Assembly (NCBI RefSeq): GCF_029784135.1
Contig: NC_073746.1
Span: 185,013,983 to 185,077,982, forward strand
Length of the DNA: 64,000 nt
Source of the DNA: Toxorhynchites rutilus septentrionalis
Taxonomy: Eukaryota > Arthropoda > Insecta > Diptera > Culicidae
Direction: 5' to 3'
Part shown: piece by piece, positions 11,239 through 22,180 of the stretch
How the letters are laid out: each line of letters starts with the position of its first letter
How positions within the stretch are numbered: the first letter of the stretch is position 1
Notes under the pieces: generated by a model
Told to the model about the DNA's origin: nothing
The model's database searches: none
What the model saw: the letters and a program-made list of their open reading frames with translations, nothing else
Translations under genes and position numbers: made by a program

Positions 11239-12647
11239 ATCCTGGGGAAGCCAAAACCCATCACAAACCAGGAGACACAAAAAGCAACCTCCAGGTCGTC
11301 GCAAAATATCGGCCGGAAGAATAAAGATACTCAGTGTGTCAAACTAACCACACTTTCCGATGATTTGTTGGCTAACATCGTTGATGATAGTTTGCTTCAC
11401 CAACAATACAACCTGCGACGCAACCACCCGACAGTATCTCAGGTTAGACATCAACAAGATAATTCGTCGACGACAACGCAGCCTCATGCTACAATGGATC
11501 TATTCGAAACATCTACGGCAATGTTAAACGTCCCGACTAAAAACAGTTTTCATTTGTTAAACGACATGGATGAAGCTGATACTGAAAATCTACACACACA
11601 AACGCAATCTTCTTCTAAAGTAAGAGTTCCACCAATTCATATCATTGGCCTCCCGATGAAAGACATCTTCCAGAAACTAAGCGAGGCGGGTATCCCTTCT
11701 GATGAAAGCTGCCCCTACGTGTTGAAGCAAAAAATCAGTACAATTTCTGACGAAATCGAAGAATGCTTTCGCCAAAGCAGTTTCCACCCTGAAAGCTGCT
11801 AACGTGCAATATTATACCCATGATACTTCGGAAAATGTGTGTACAAAATTCGTGTTATCTGGACTATCAAATACTGCGATTCCTGACCTGAAAGCCGATC
11901 TTGAAGTCAATAACATTCACCCTGGAGACATCAAGGTGCTATCTACTTCGAAATCTACGCTGGACCAGCAAGCTCTCTATCTTCTTTACTTTGCCCGAGG
12001 AAACACAAAGCTACAGGACCTAAAGAAAACTAAAGCCTTATTCAACATTGCTGTGACGTGGAGGTTTTTTGTCAGAAGACCCGATGATGTAGCGCAATGC
12101 CACCGTTGTCAAGCTTTTGGTCACGGTTCGAGTAATTGCAATATTCCTCCTGTGTGTGAAATGTGGGGGCAAGCATCTTACCAATATATGCCCATTGCCG
12201 AAAAAAGCACAATTGAACGACGATAACAACAATAAATCACAAATCAAATGTGCAAATTGCGGTGCTAATCATACGGCCAACTTCCGAAATTGTCCTGCAA
12301 GAAAAACTTACCTTCAAGAGCTACAGAAGAGGAAAAAGCAACCTGGTGCAGCATTACCACGTGTGACGAATACTTCATTTCCAAGACTCACAGGTGATGA
12401 AGCGCCTCCATCAACCCGGGTGACCCAGCAATCATCAAATCAGAAGTCCTACGCGCAAGTTTTATTCACCGCCAGAGACGGTGCACCCGCTCTCGTCGAC
12501 GAATCTACCAGTGACAACCTGTTCACTATCTCCAAATTCCTCTGTCTCGCGAGGGACATGTTTATTCGCCTTAGTGGATGCCACTCCAGGCAACAGCAAT
12601 TTCTGGCTTCTTCAGAGCTGATGATGAAGTACCTGTACCATGTATAA
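11239..12647 (+). pseudogene. Jockey LINE ORF1, Gag-like nucleic-acid-binding protein
   Basis: ORF1 proteins of Jockey LINEs coat the element RNA. An open frame runs from about 11,239 without an obvious ATG (a codon reading ATC near 11,236 may once have been the start). It shifts near 11,790 and again near 12,160. The middle part resembles the region before the zinc knuckles in Jockey Gag (KFVLSGL, IHPGDIKVLSTSKST). Three CCHC knuckles follow: CHRCQAFGHGSSNC, CVKCGGKHLTNIC and CANCGANHTANFRNC. The tail overlaps the ORF2 start by a few bases, as is common in LINEs. Two frameshifts make it non-functional. Confidence 0.8.
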
Positions 12648-15308
12648 CACCGATCGTCTCAACATAGTGACCTGCCGTTCCAGGTCAATCCTGCAGAAAC
12701 GAGTTGAGTTCTTCGATTTTCTCTGTAAACACAACATCGACGTCGCTACAGTTACTGAAACTTGGCTAAAACCGAATAATGCTTTCTACCACCCTAACTA
12801 CAATTGCGTCCGAGCGGATAGAAGAAGCTGTGACAATGAAAGAGGAGGTGGGGTTTTCATTGATATCAGGAAAGAGATAAAATTCACTCAAGTAAATATT
12901 AACACGAGTGCTATCGAATCGGTTGGTGTCCAAATCCATGCTGATACTCAACCCATTTACATTGTTGCCGTTCATTTCCCTGGAGCGCACCGAAATGCAT
13001 CATGGAATATATTTGGGTGAGATCTCAGTAATCTGTTGAATCAGAATGAACCGCTTTTCGTTGCTGGGGATTTAAATGCTCGCCATCGTCAGTGGAATTG
13101 CTTAAAAGCAAATAAAGCCGGACACATCTTGGCAAGCAGAGCTTCTTCATCAAATTTCTTCATCCACGTCCCCGACAAGCATACGTATTACCCTCCTTGC
13201 AGTCGTCAACCGTCGACACTAGATTTGGTACTTTCCAACAATATCGTGAACATGTCATCTCTGGAAGTCATCAACGAGCTGTCGTCCGATCACCTACCTG
13301 TGAAGTTCTACGTTGAAGTAGCAGTGTCGTTTGTTTTGGATACACCGAAAGTTTTGTGTTATAAACGTGCAAATTGGCAACAGTTCAAGTCTGTCTTGAG
13401 TGATAAAATCAACCTCTTGTCTCCTCTGTTAACGTCTATCCTCAATTCCAATGATATCGATAGATGTGTGGAGTTTTTTTCAACTTCGCTCACTGAGGCC
13501 GAATCTATTGCAGTCCCTGACGTAACTGTGAGGCCTTATGAAGAAGTTAAATTAACGGTATCGACTCGTCAACTGATTCGACTACGAAATCAACCTCGTC
13601 GTCAATGGTTTCGAACACGAGATCCGTTCCTTTCTGAATTAGAGCAATCTTTAAATGTCCGCATCCGTTAAGAATGCACTTCTGCCAGAAACAAAAAGTT
13701 TGCACTATACGTAACCTTGAGAACGGTGCAAAAGATGTTTGGAAGATAAGTAAAGCATTACGCAAAAGCACTAAGTACAGCCCCCCTCTACGGAATGGTG
13801 ATACATTGATAGCCGCTCCGGTTGAAAAAGCAAATCTTCTCGCAGAGAGTTTCTCCGCCGCTCATGGTAACACTCTACCTAGTAACCCAACCACAATAGA
13901 GGCTGTAGAAGAATCAGCACAGCAAATAGCAGCAACTGTCCTAGTCCTTGAAGATGTCCCATTGATTCGACCCAAAGAGCTGATGGGAATCATCAAAACT
14001 TTACAACCCCGAAAAGCTCCTGGAATGGACAAAATTCGCAACGTTCTACTGAAGAACCTTCCACGGAAAGGATTCATAGTTTTGACCAAAATCATCAATG
14101 CTTGTTTGCGACTCTCGTACTTCCCTAGTGAATGGAAACATGCAATCGTCACTGCAATTCCTAAGTCGGGTAAGGACATTACACTTCCCACTAACTATCG
14201 GCCCATTAGCCTTCTCCCCACAATGAGCAAGATTCTGGAACGCATCGTACTCACTCGATTACAGGGTCATCTGGAGAACCATGCCATCATACCAGCGGAA
14301 CAGCTTGGATTTAAACGCTGTCACTCTACGAATCATCAACTGGTAAGGCTAACGAACCACATCAAGATCCAATTCCGCGAAGGAAAATCTGCTGGAATGA
14401 TACTTTTGGATGTCGAGAAAGCCTACGATTCCGTCTGGCAGGATGCAATTCTTCATAAGATGAAAGTGGCTGATTTCCCTCCGTATATTCTCTAGCTTCT
14501 ACAATCTTTCTTGAAAGAACGACGCTTCCAAGTCATTGTCAACGGAAAACTTTCAGCCTGCCAGTCAATTCCGTTTGGAGTACCTCAAGGATGTGTTCTT
14601 AGTCCAGTGTTACATAATATTTTCACTGCGGATGTAGTAATGGTGGATGGAGTCAGCTACTACTTTTTTGCTGACGATACGGGCTTCATTGTTGCTGACA
14701 AAAATCCGGAAAAGGTCATCGATAAATTGCAGACAGCACAAAATGCACTAGAAGACTTCCAAAAACGCTAGAGAATAAAGGTAAACCCTGCGAAAACGCA
14801 AGCTATTTTCTTCACTCGACGACGTAGCCAGCTACACCTGCCGCAATCAGAAGTGACTGTACTCGGACAGCCTGTACAGTGGACTGACCAAGTGAAGTAT
14901 CTTGGTTTTATGCTGGATAAAAAAGTAAAATTTGACAAACACATTGTTGCCTCTTTGCAAAAATGCGAAAAGCTAACTAAGATGCTTTACCCTTTAGTCT
15001 GCCGACGTTCGAGATTAACCACAACAAACAAGATGCTTCTGTACAAACTCGTATTTCGACCCACCCTAACGTATGGATTTCCAGCTTGGCACAGCTGCGC
15101 GCTAACCCATAGGAAAAAACTCCAAACTAGACAAAACAAACTATTAAAAATGATGCTGGATCTGGAATTTAACCACCCAACAGAAGACCTTCACGAAATT
15201 GCCAACACTGAACCAATTGACGAATGGACATCTAGACTCCTAGAAAAGTTTTGGATAGGATGCTCGATGTCAGAAAATATCCTCATTACAAACATAGTGC
15301 CATCATAG
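12640..15308 (+). pseudogene. Jockey LINE ORF2, endonuclease and reverse transcriptase
   Basis: The protein would nick DNA and prime reverse transcription at the nick. The APE-type endonuclease is visible in order: TETWL (12,757), VAGDLNARH (13,063) and SDHLPV (13,288). The RT shows APGMD (near 14,010), NYRPISLLPTMSK (near 14,195), LLDVEKAYDSVW (catalytic Asp, near 14,405), GVPQGCVLSP (near 14,577) and FFADD (near 14,668), followed by the KVKYLGF thumb region near 14,900. Breaks are TGA at 13,018, a frame change near 13,670, TAG at 14,493 and TAG at 14,769. The C-terminus ends at 15,308. No RNase H domain is seen, as expected for this clade. Confidence 0.88.
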
Positions 15309-15566
15309 CTATAATATATTTTCATCAAACTTTTCCTCTTACTATCATCGATCTTTAAATAAGCGCATCAGGTTTTTTTGAACTTTTCCTGTCCCTATTA
15401 AAACAAAACAAGTTATTATTGTCTCGAATGATAGAACATAGTTAATTCACAGCTGCAAGGATCACAAATTTTCTGTCTAGCAAATAAGAGAACAACCTGT
15501 AAATGTTAAGAGCGGAACAATAAATATGAATTGAATTGAATTCTATCTCTTATATACTCAAACAAA

Positions 15567-16142
15567 TAGCTTGGTTCTCAAGTTATGACACTCCGTAGAA
15601 ATAAATCGGCACTAAGGACCACGCCGAACCCAAAGTGTTAACATTCCACACCGAATTGAGGTCATCGCCGTTGATTAATCGATTATGCAATTACTGTACC
15701 TCGCACTCAGTAGTCGCTTACTCAGCAAGTTTCATTTTTTCTCAGATGATTTTATCTCTGTTCCTCGTGCATCCAACCCCGCTTCTCTTTTCATTGCTAT
15801 AATTCACAGCTTTTTAATTTCAGCTCAATGCCATTAGTGACCGCAATACAAAATGAAATGCTACTCTCCAACATCCATCGCCGTGAAGGTGTTGAAATAA
15901 AGCATTCTTCTATCCATCAACCACCCCTATGCCGCCAAAACAAAAGCCAACGGAGTCAATAAACAAAAAAAAACTCGCAACAAAACGAAAAAGCTCCACT
16001 TTTGGCACTTTTGCCTTCAATTACCATCGGATACATTTGATGGGGCGTTGCAGCTACCATCTTTGAAATTGCATATCAAGCACACCCATTGCTGGGATTG
16101 GTTTCCGTGTGTAAAATAGATTATTAAAAAAATGGTTTATGT
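15567..16142. other. Unassigned, after LINE target site
   Basis: AT-rich sequence continuing from the LINE target site. I see no coding signal, repeat structure or known element. Confidence 0.4.
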
Positions 16143-16580
16143 TTGCAACACCAGATTGATTTTTTTCGTAATAAAAAAAAAGCTCGAACTCTAGCTTTTG
16201 CACTGAGCAAAGGTTTAGGAGTTTTGAGAAATGAAATACAATATGGAACTACAAAGTTGGAAAATGATCTTCAAAAAAGTCCACTATGGATCCACAGGGA
16301 CAGACGTGGGACAGGCGAAAAGTTCATTGTCGATCCCCTAGTTCGATCGGGGACTAACATGTTAATATTTCAAAGTACGCACCAAAAAAACGCGTATTTC
16401 ATACCTACGAACGTAAAACGTGAACAAAGGCCAATTATTGATTCATTAATACAAACAACCCCCACAAAACTGTTGCTCCGAATAGCAACAAATAGTTTCG
16501 CGGCGGCAGCATCTCTGTCATCACAGCAGAGTCAGACGTGGATCTATTCTATGGCGCAAAAAGCGTTGAATATTCATTGA
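16143..16580 (+). other. Unrecognised 145-codon open frame
   Basis: An open frame with no family motif that I recognise; it holds a basic stretch (NKKKARTLAF) near the start. There is no splice-site support, no neighbouring gene and no repeat of it elsewhere in the window. In DNA of this composition a frame of this length can occur by chance, so I record it without a function. Confidence 0.15.
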
Positions 16581-17486
16581 CTATGGCACAATGTCACTCG
16601 CTTCGCGATTTCCGGTGAGACAAAAGAGCGGAATGATCCAAGTGTAGAATGAACATGAAAAAAAACTCAAATCTATTATTAAATCAGCGTCGTTTTTGCC
16701 TCAAAAAAACTAGATGAAAATAACGGCATTATGGTGAAAGTAGGACAACACTCCTATATTTTTCCATAGAACAGACCGGGATTAGGCTTCGGAATCATTC
16801 AAGGACTATAATCGAACCGAAGCTGGAAGGAACGACATTCTACCTCAACTCTCATATAGCAATTAACAGAAACCTCATCGTATATCATCAAAATAGTTTG
16901 TTTTTTCTAGCTTGTGCCATTTTTTCTCGCCATCCATTTATCTAAAATCTAATTTAAACGAGCATGTCAGCTCCACTAGTCAATAAACAATGTTCAGGGG
17001 AAAGAAGGAATAAATATTAATTATTGTTGCCCTAAACTGGGTTTTCCCTTAAAAGAATTCAATAAAAATAAAGTTGTGGTGCATAAATACTAGTTATTAA
17101 CAAAACAATAGTACAAACATAAACTTGACCTGCATTTTGAAACGCCTGAGCATTGCATTTGCGTGCACAATCATGCCGAAACAATAATAGCTATGTGGGT
17201 AAACTTAGTGATGGGGGCAGAAAAAAAAGTGAAGTAATTCTCATCACTATCTCACCTTGATTCATGAGATGAGAAGTCTATGCGAAAACGAAGATATAGC
17301 ACGATCTACTCGAAAGAGGTTATGGCCAATTATAAAGCCTTGTAATGTGTTGTCTGTTCTGGTGCTTAGAATGAGGGTAAACATGATAAACATTGATCAT
17401 CTCTTTTGACAATTGTTCTTTCTTTACTATTGTGACATTGTCGCAACTATTCATAACTTTCGCTATTTTTCCAAATTTCATTCTTT
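16581..17486. other. Unassigned AT-rich stretch
   Basis: Nothing recognisable. Base composition is even and AT-rich, without tandem or inverted repeats that I could see. Confidence 0.4.
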
Positions 17487-17492
17487 ACTCAC

Positions 17493-17689
17493 CAATATTT
17501 TCTCTTTTCTTTTGTACATTGCAGGTAAGGTTTCCTCATCAGTGACGCACACTTCACAAAGCACGAGTTTACGGTGTGGATCTATGTACAAAAAAACGCA
17601 CGCTCCAATTGACGACGTCCAGGCGTTCATAACGGTTTTCACATCTCGATCCTTATGTGGGATGCGGATATTTTTTCTACGGTTTTCCA
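17493..17689 (-). other. Candidate internal coding exon (minus strand)
   Basis: On the minus strand CCCATTTGCAG at 17,690-17,700 looks like a splice acceptor, and GTGAGTAAAG just beyond 17,493 looks like a donor. The 197 bases between hold two leading bases and 65 open codons (beginning ENRRKNIRIPHKD, ending MYKRKEKIL) with mixed third-position use unlike the AT-rich surroundings. I recognise no domain. No partner exon was found. The opposite strand at the same place also looks like a splice site, so one of the two readings is likely to be chance. Confidence 0.25.
17495..17530 (+). other. Candidate recursive splice site (plus strand)
   Basis: A pyrimidine-rich tract (TTTTCTCTTTTCTTTTG) leads to TTGCAG|GTAAGG at 17,524/17,525. 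An acceptor directly followed by a donor is the form of recursive splice sites known from long insect introns. A possible later donor, CGA|GTAAGT, lies at 17,769. The tract is also the complement of lysine-rich codons in the minus-strand exon candidate, which may be its true origin. Confidence 0.25.
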
Positions 17690-17769
17690 CTGCAAATGGG
17701 AATCGAGGTTCGTTTTTTCCTTCCGCAATCGGTCGAAAATGGATGCGACAGTAATTAACCTCAACTCGA

Positions 17770-18319
17770 GTAAGTCATAGATTTCCTGATAAAGTAAGAT
17801 CTAGTTCTCATCGTGATCGGTTCGTGAAGTTACATTCCACGATCGTCCCAGGTGTGTGTGCGTTTATGCTGCGGTAATTATTGGAAAAGGAGTTAAGGTG
17901 AATTCATCGTCTTTCCCCCATTGTCAGTTACCATGGTGTGCCAGCCATTGGTTTATCGTCTCTTAATCCGAAAACTCAGGGATTCAAATATCTCCAAAAA
18001 CTAGTTGCACATCCAAATGTGTTGCTCTAATTTTAGTTTGCCATTAACACAGCTAGATTATGTCACGTATTTTGTGTCCCCGTCGTCCGGATCGGGTGAT
18101 TGTAATGCGTCGTTTGCCTCATTGTGCATGCAGAGGCTAAGCTACTGCGTGAACCGACAATTCTTGTTTTTCCGAACGGACTATCTATTTTCGGAAAAGT
18201 GTGGCGGCATCCTATCCCGTCCACCATACTTAGATGAACGACTTCTCAGCCAGCCGCATTTGTTTTATTTTGACTAAAAAGGTAAAACCACAACCTCATG
18301 ATTTTTTTTTCGAGCGCAG
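17770..18319. other. Unassigned stretch between splice-like signals
   Basis: Open frames occur on both strands (for example plus 18,005-18,277), but none shows a known motif or paired splice sites. I assign nothing. Confidence 0.3.
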
Positions 18320-18534
18320 GGTATAGGAAAAACGTTGCTCTTTACGAAACGGATGAAATAGAAACATGGTGGTTCAGCTACGATGAATTGTTGTTTGCCT
18401 GTTATGATGAAGTGCGATCACAGCCACAGCTCACGTATGCTACTGTTTGCCTCGGTACAATGTATCGTTCTTCCATCGTTTCCACCTTGAGTGGAACGGT
18501 GACATTTTTTCACTTGATTTGTGTTTTGAAATAA
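18320..18534 (+). other. Candidate exon after strong acceptor (plus strand)
   Basis: A run of T followed by CGAGCGCAG at 18,311-18,319 is a good acceptor. An open frame follows to a stop at 18,534 (GYRKNVALYETDEIETWWF at its start). I recognise no family. It could be a terminal exon or chance. Confidence 0.18.
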
Positions 18535-19661
18535 CAAGTTGAACCAATTTTCAAATTAAAATAATTAGCGATACAGTCGTACATATTTTTTAAAACTTTA
18601 CAATATAATAAGCCGATAGTACATTAGTTCGTTTAAAAAATGTAACTAACGGGTGTTCAATAAAAATTAGAATTTCTTCAGTGATATAGTAAAACAAATA
18701 TTTCAAGCAATTCAGTTATATATGTGGTATAATCGCAAGGTTGATGTAGGACTCTCGTTGATTTAGTGATCATTTGGTTGAAGTTGAAATTAACTCTTTG
18801 TGGTCGTTCGTCTTTTCTCAGCCACCATACCTTTTTTACAGTTATGGTCGTTTGTCTGCTCTCAGCCACCACAGCAAGAAACCCTGCTAATCGTATATTT
18901 TTCGCAACCAAGTATCAGTTTATACTTTTCGTAAACGAAGCTTGATGTCTAGTGAACCTGTTCACGAATCAATACGGTGTTCCTATGAGTAATAGATAAT
19001 GGTACTCAGTATCAAACAAAGTAGTCATTCACAAAAGATAAAGCACAGTGCGTTGAATGCATAGGATTATGGGACAAAAATCATAGCAGCAGAATTTAGC
19101 CATTGTAACACTTTGGTGCGATGGAAAAGATTGTTCATAAGTATCAGAACTACTGTTTGCATAAATGTCTCATGTTATTTGAATAATCCCATAAGTGGCT
19201 TAAGCGATACAATCTATACCAGTTTATCTAAAGTGAAACGTTCTGCTGATCACTTCGGATGCGCAGAAATCATTATTTTAGTAACTACTGGTTTAAATTA
19301 TATTGAAGTTGTTGTTTTAAAAGAGCAGAATAATTGTTTGCATAAGTGTCTTATGTCATCTGAATTAATTTTAATCTTTGTTTGTTAATCTTAATGTTAA
19401 ATTTAATCTTTGTTTGTTAAAAGTGAGAAGTGCTGATCTTTTCGGATACACATTGCTGGCATTGATTACACATTTATTGCATCAATGGCAAAAGTGTCTT
19501 ATATTCAACGGATAATAAAAATAAAATTATGTGTTGATTATACTTCATATGATTTACTCTTGAAGACTGTTTCGAAAAATTTCACACGAAAACGAATTAT
19601 AAAATACAATTTTTATTTAAAAACATCACATTAAAACACAATGTTAAGTTAATGCATATAT
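18535..19661. other. Unassigned AT-rich stretch
   Basis: Contains short near-repeats of the phrases TTTGCATAA and GTGTCTTATGT (19,150-19,510), suggesting an old internally repetitive element, but no frame or terminal repeat that I can name. Confidence 0.35.
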
Positions 19662-20376
19662 TAGGCTGTCAAAAAAGTCCTGCGGTATTTCCGCGAGGTG
19701 TCGTTGTATGTGCGTAGTTCTAGTTGTATTCATTGTATCGAGTCATACTATAGCTTGTTGGAAAGGTATTTTTGCGCTATAATATAGTCCTTGACAGTGT
19801 TTTGTTTGGTTAAGTCGTTCGTGAGTTATAGTGTCGCAAATATGGAGCAAAATAAAGAGAAAATCCGACATATTTTACAGTACTACTATGACAAAGGCAA
19901 AAATGGCCAAACGCTCAATTCGGACCTGTACTGCCAACAACTGGACCGCTTGAAGGTAGCACTCATGAAGAAGAGGCCATCTTTGATAAACAGAGGCCGC
20001 ATTGTCTTCCATCAGGACAACGCCAGGCCACATACTTCTTTGGTGACGCGCCAGAAGCTCCGGGAGCTCGGATGTGAGGTTCTTTTGCATCCGCCGTATA
20101 GTCCGGACCTTGCACCAAGTGACTACCACCTGTTTTTGTCCATGGCGAACGAGCTAGGTAGTCAGAAGTTAGCCACAGAGTGGCCTGTGAAAATTGGTTA
20201 TCCGAGTTTTTTGCCAATAAGGAAGTGAGCTTCTATAACAGAGGTATTATGAAGATGGCATCTCGTTGGGAACAGGTCATTGAACAAAACGGCGCATATA
20301 ATATAGTGATTGTAACTAATTTTATGAACAAATGAAAATTCAAGAAAAATACCGCAGGACTTTTTTGACAGCCTAA
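19662..20376 (+). mobile_element. Mariner element, internally deleted, intact 30-bp TIRs
   Basis: The 30-bp ends starting TTAGGCTGTCAAAAAAGTCC (19,662-19,691 and reversed at 20,347-20,376) match without mismatch, and TA flanks both sides, as for Tc1/mariner insertions. Total length is 715 bp against about 1.2-1.3 kb for full mariners. It is a sibling of the element at 32,478-33,633 and lacks 486 bp that the sibling has. Confidence 0.93.
19842..20300 (+). pseudogene. Mariner transposase with in-frame internal deletion
   Basis: Starts at ATG 19,842 (MEQNKEKIRHILQYYYDKGK). The reading then jumps in frame to GQTLNSDLYCQQLDR. It retains the second and third catalytic aspartates of the D,D34D triad (FHQDNARPH and YSPDLAPSDYHLF) but has lost the helix-turn-helix DNA-binding domain and the first Asp (TGDEKW). 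A frameshift near 20,180 alters the last 50 or so residues, although the correct continuation (FYNRGIMKMASRWEQVIEQ) is visible in another frame. It cannot bind or cut DNA. Confidence 0.88.
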
Positions 20377-20516
20377 TATATAGTTCACAAAAACAATGAA
20401 AAAATGTTTATTTTTCATAAGCTTGCATGTATCACTGCTTTTTCAAGGAAAAAAATAATTCCGACCAGTATGACACCCATGTCCAAATTTAATACGACCG
20501 CAGAGGGTTAATGATG

Positions 20517-20757
20517 ATTTTTTTATCCCTTTCGTTTATTTTAGGCTCGCTAGCATTTTAGCTGTAACAGAGCCGTATTTTAATCGTGTACATGTCACAT
20601 GGTTATCATATCTATAATTAGCACATTACACAGTTGCCATTTTTAAGTGTAAGAGTATATTCCTTCTATACCATTGCATATGGTACATTTACTACATGGT
20701 AGCCATTTAGGCGTAAGAAGAATTATTCTTTCTGTTCTTCCATTATCCAGTTAAGGC
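20517..20757 (-). mobile_element. SINE fragment, same family as 39,740-40,232
   Basis: Minus-oriented 3' part of the family: a phrase for CTGTAACAGAGCC, then the complement of GTGTACATGTCACATGG and the GTAGCCATTTAGGCG segment, ending at TTATCCAGTT. The tRNA-like head is absent, so it is 5' truncated. The other copies in this window are at 39.7 and 52.05 kb. Confidence 0.8.
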
Positions 20758-21284
20758 TGATGTCACATTAGGTGGATTCGCCGCCTCATGGAGGTTTCAT
20801 GCATCCAATATTGGATACGAACATATTCTACTAATGGGGAACAATAATCTTCAGAAGCTTTCCTGTTAATTGCACTTGATTGAAAAATCACAGAACGAAA
20901 TGCATTTAATCGCGTTATTATATGAATAGAAAGCATGAGAACAAACTCTTTCGCTTAAATGTAATTTTCAATCACAATGGGAACTTGCAGATTATTTTCA
21001 GAAACGAAGACATCTTTCCGGATTCTTCTCGATGCTCGACGCCCGCCAGTGGGTAATGTTAACTCGATATACATCAAACGAAAAGAGTTGCGCGAGTGTA
21101 TGTGTGTGTGTGCGGCGGCTGCTCCGATGCACCAAACGGAACCAATTTTCGAGGCTGGTACTCTCTTGACCGCCTTCTCTTCTCCTCCCGATGGTATCCC
21201 TTTTGGCCTAAGGGAGAATTTTAACGATCGCGACGTAACAAGCGGCCACAACACAGCGACAACATGCTCCAATCGCTGTTCAAT
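20758..21284. other. Region downstream of the minus-strand promoter-like site
   Basis: Frames of about 140 codons are open on both strands (20,955-21,399). GC content is higher than in neighbours from 21,040 to 21,300, and there is a short GTGTGTGTGTG run near 21,105. A start codon at about 21,073 on the minus strand would give a short basic peptide (TGGRRASRRIRKDVF). I recognise no family on either strand. Confidence 0.25.
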
Positions 21285-21325
21285 TATAACTGAGTGGATT
21301 TCCCAGCGGCGCTCGCTTTTATACC
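21285..21325 (-). promoter_or_regulatory. TATA box plus initiator, minus strand
   Basis: On the minus strand TATAAAAGCG (T of TATA at 21,323) lies 32 bases upstream of the A in TCAGTT (21,291), the spacing of a TATA box and arthropod initiator. Both match their consensus, and GC-rich sequence surrounds them. The layout would suit a compact RNA polymerase II gene such as a histone-type gene or a mobile-element promoter. I could not identify the transcript it would drive. Confidence 0.4.
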
Positions 21326-21492
21326 GATTGGTGATTTCAATAGCCTGGTTTGAAGGCAAATTTAAGGCTATTGAAACAAGTTTTTGGATCAAAAAGTAAC
21401 AAGTATATTAAGCGTAGACATTTTATCTTTCGAATGAAGTGTTTATCATCCCATTTCATTCTATTAGAGCTATTAATTTCATTCTAGAGCTA

Positions 21493-21870
21493 TTAACGCT
21501 CAAAATCTCGTTCTCCGGCGTAAAACTTTCGTTTTCGAAACTTTGAATTTACACCCCAGCATAGGGGCGCCCGGTCTGCACGGCGTAACTTGGTGGAGAT
21601 GCTCTCACAAGAGCGCTGGACGACACTGACATCCATCTTCCGGATGCAATTCCAGATCCTCATATCAGCTACTTGGTGTCCGTGGTCCGCCAATTATTCT
21701 TGTTCACCAGGGTACTGAGGGAACCGAAAAAATCCTCGATCGGACGGCACTGAGGCTAGTTGATCAGGTGTCGTTCCTTGGGTACATACGGTATCTGTTG
21801 GCGCAGGAGGGGTAGACGAGTACCCTGTTTCCGAAAATTCTCCGTTTCGTGATACGTTTCCCGGTTCCAG
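21493..21870 (-). pseudogene. Tc1/mariner-superfamily transposase C-terminal relic
   Basis: Minus-strand frames read IPYVPKERHLIN, a stop, then PQCRPIEDFFGSL with the third acidic catalytic residue, NNWRTTDTK, another stop, and after a shift IRKMDVSVVQRSCESI. This is the C-terminal half of a DDE transposase in which the Glu lies in RPIEDFFG. The N-terminal half is not seen. Two stops and one frameshift show that it is dead. The exact family within the superfamily is uncertain. Confidence 0.6.
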
Positions 21871-22180
21871 CAGATCATCTCTATAACAACCTCATCTTAC
21901 TTATTTATACCGGCCTCTGGGAGTTAAATATTTCACCAATACTACTGAAGTCTTCGGCTTCGATATAAATTCGCTAACAATCTATCTTCTCCACCATTGC
22001 CATGCACCACATCTTCAGGCCTGATATTTATTTTGATTTTGAGCCCATAGAACCATGAAAGAACCTTATCCACTCATCACAGTCGAGCCCTTTCAACCAA
22101 CGCCAACAGTCGTCTCAATCCTGTATTTGGAATCAGAGAAAGGATATTCCACCATGCCACCATTGTGTTAGCAATTATAC
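21871..22180. other. Unassigned
   Basis: No feature that I can support. It may hold further worn transposase or LINE ORF1 sequence. Confidence 0.3.

Larger units (their letters stand above)
10065..12977. repeat. 2,913-bp tandem unit, copy 3
   Basis: Third direct copy. The only difference I noticed is C at 12,648 where copies 1 and 2 have T (6,822 and 9,735). At 12,978 the sequence leaves the repeat and continues into the rest of the Jockey LINE. Copy 3 is therefore the only one attached to a complete LINE, and is probably closest to the ancestral arrangement on the right side. Confidence 0.95.
11225..15549 (+). mobile_element. Jockey-clade LINE, near full length, with target-site duplication
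   Basis: About 4.3 kb with ORF1, then ORF2, and a 3' tail of GAATT repeats after AATAAATATG (15,520-15,542), the usual design of Jockey elements. It is bordered by a 17-bp direct repeat, TTATATACTCATACAAA at 11,208-11,224 and TTATATACTCAAACAAA at 15,550-15,566, differing at one base, which fits a target-site duplication. Several stops and frameshifts show that it is old and inactive. The 5' 1.75 kb is shared with tandem units 1 and 2. Confidence 0.85.

Noticed and set aside
20955..21399. Frames of 140 and 145 codons on opposite strands
   Set aside because: They mirror each other over a GC-richer patch, and the minus one runs across the TATA/initiator site. Neither shows a family motif, so I keep only the promoter-like signal.
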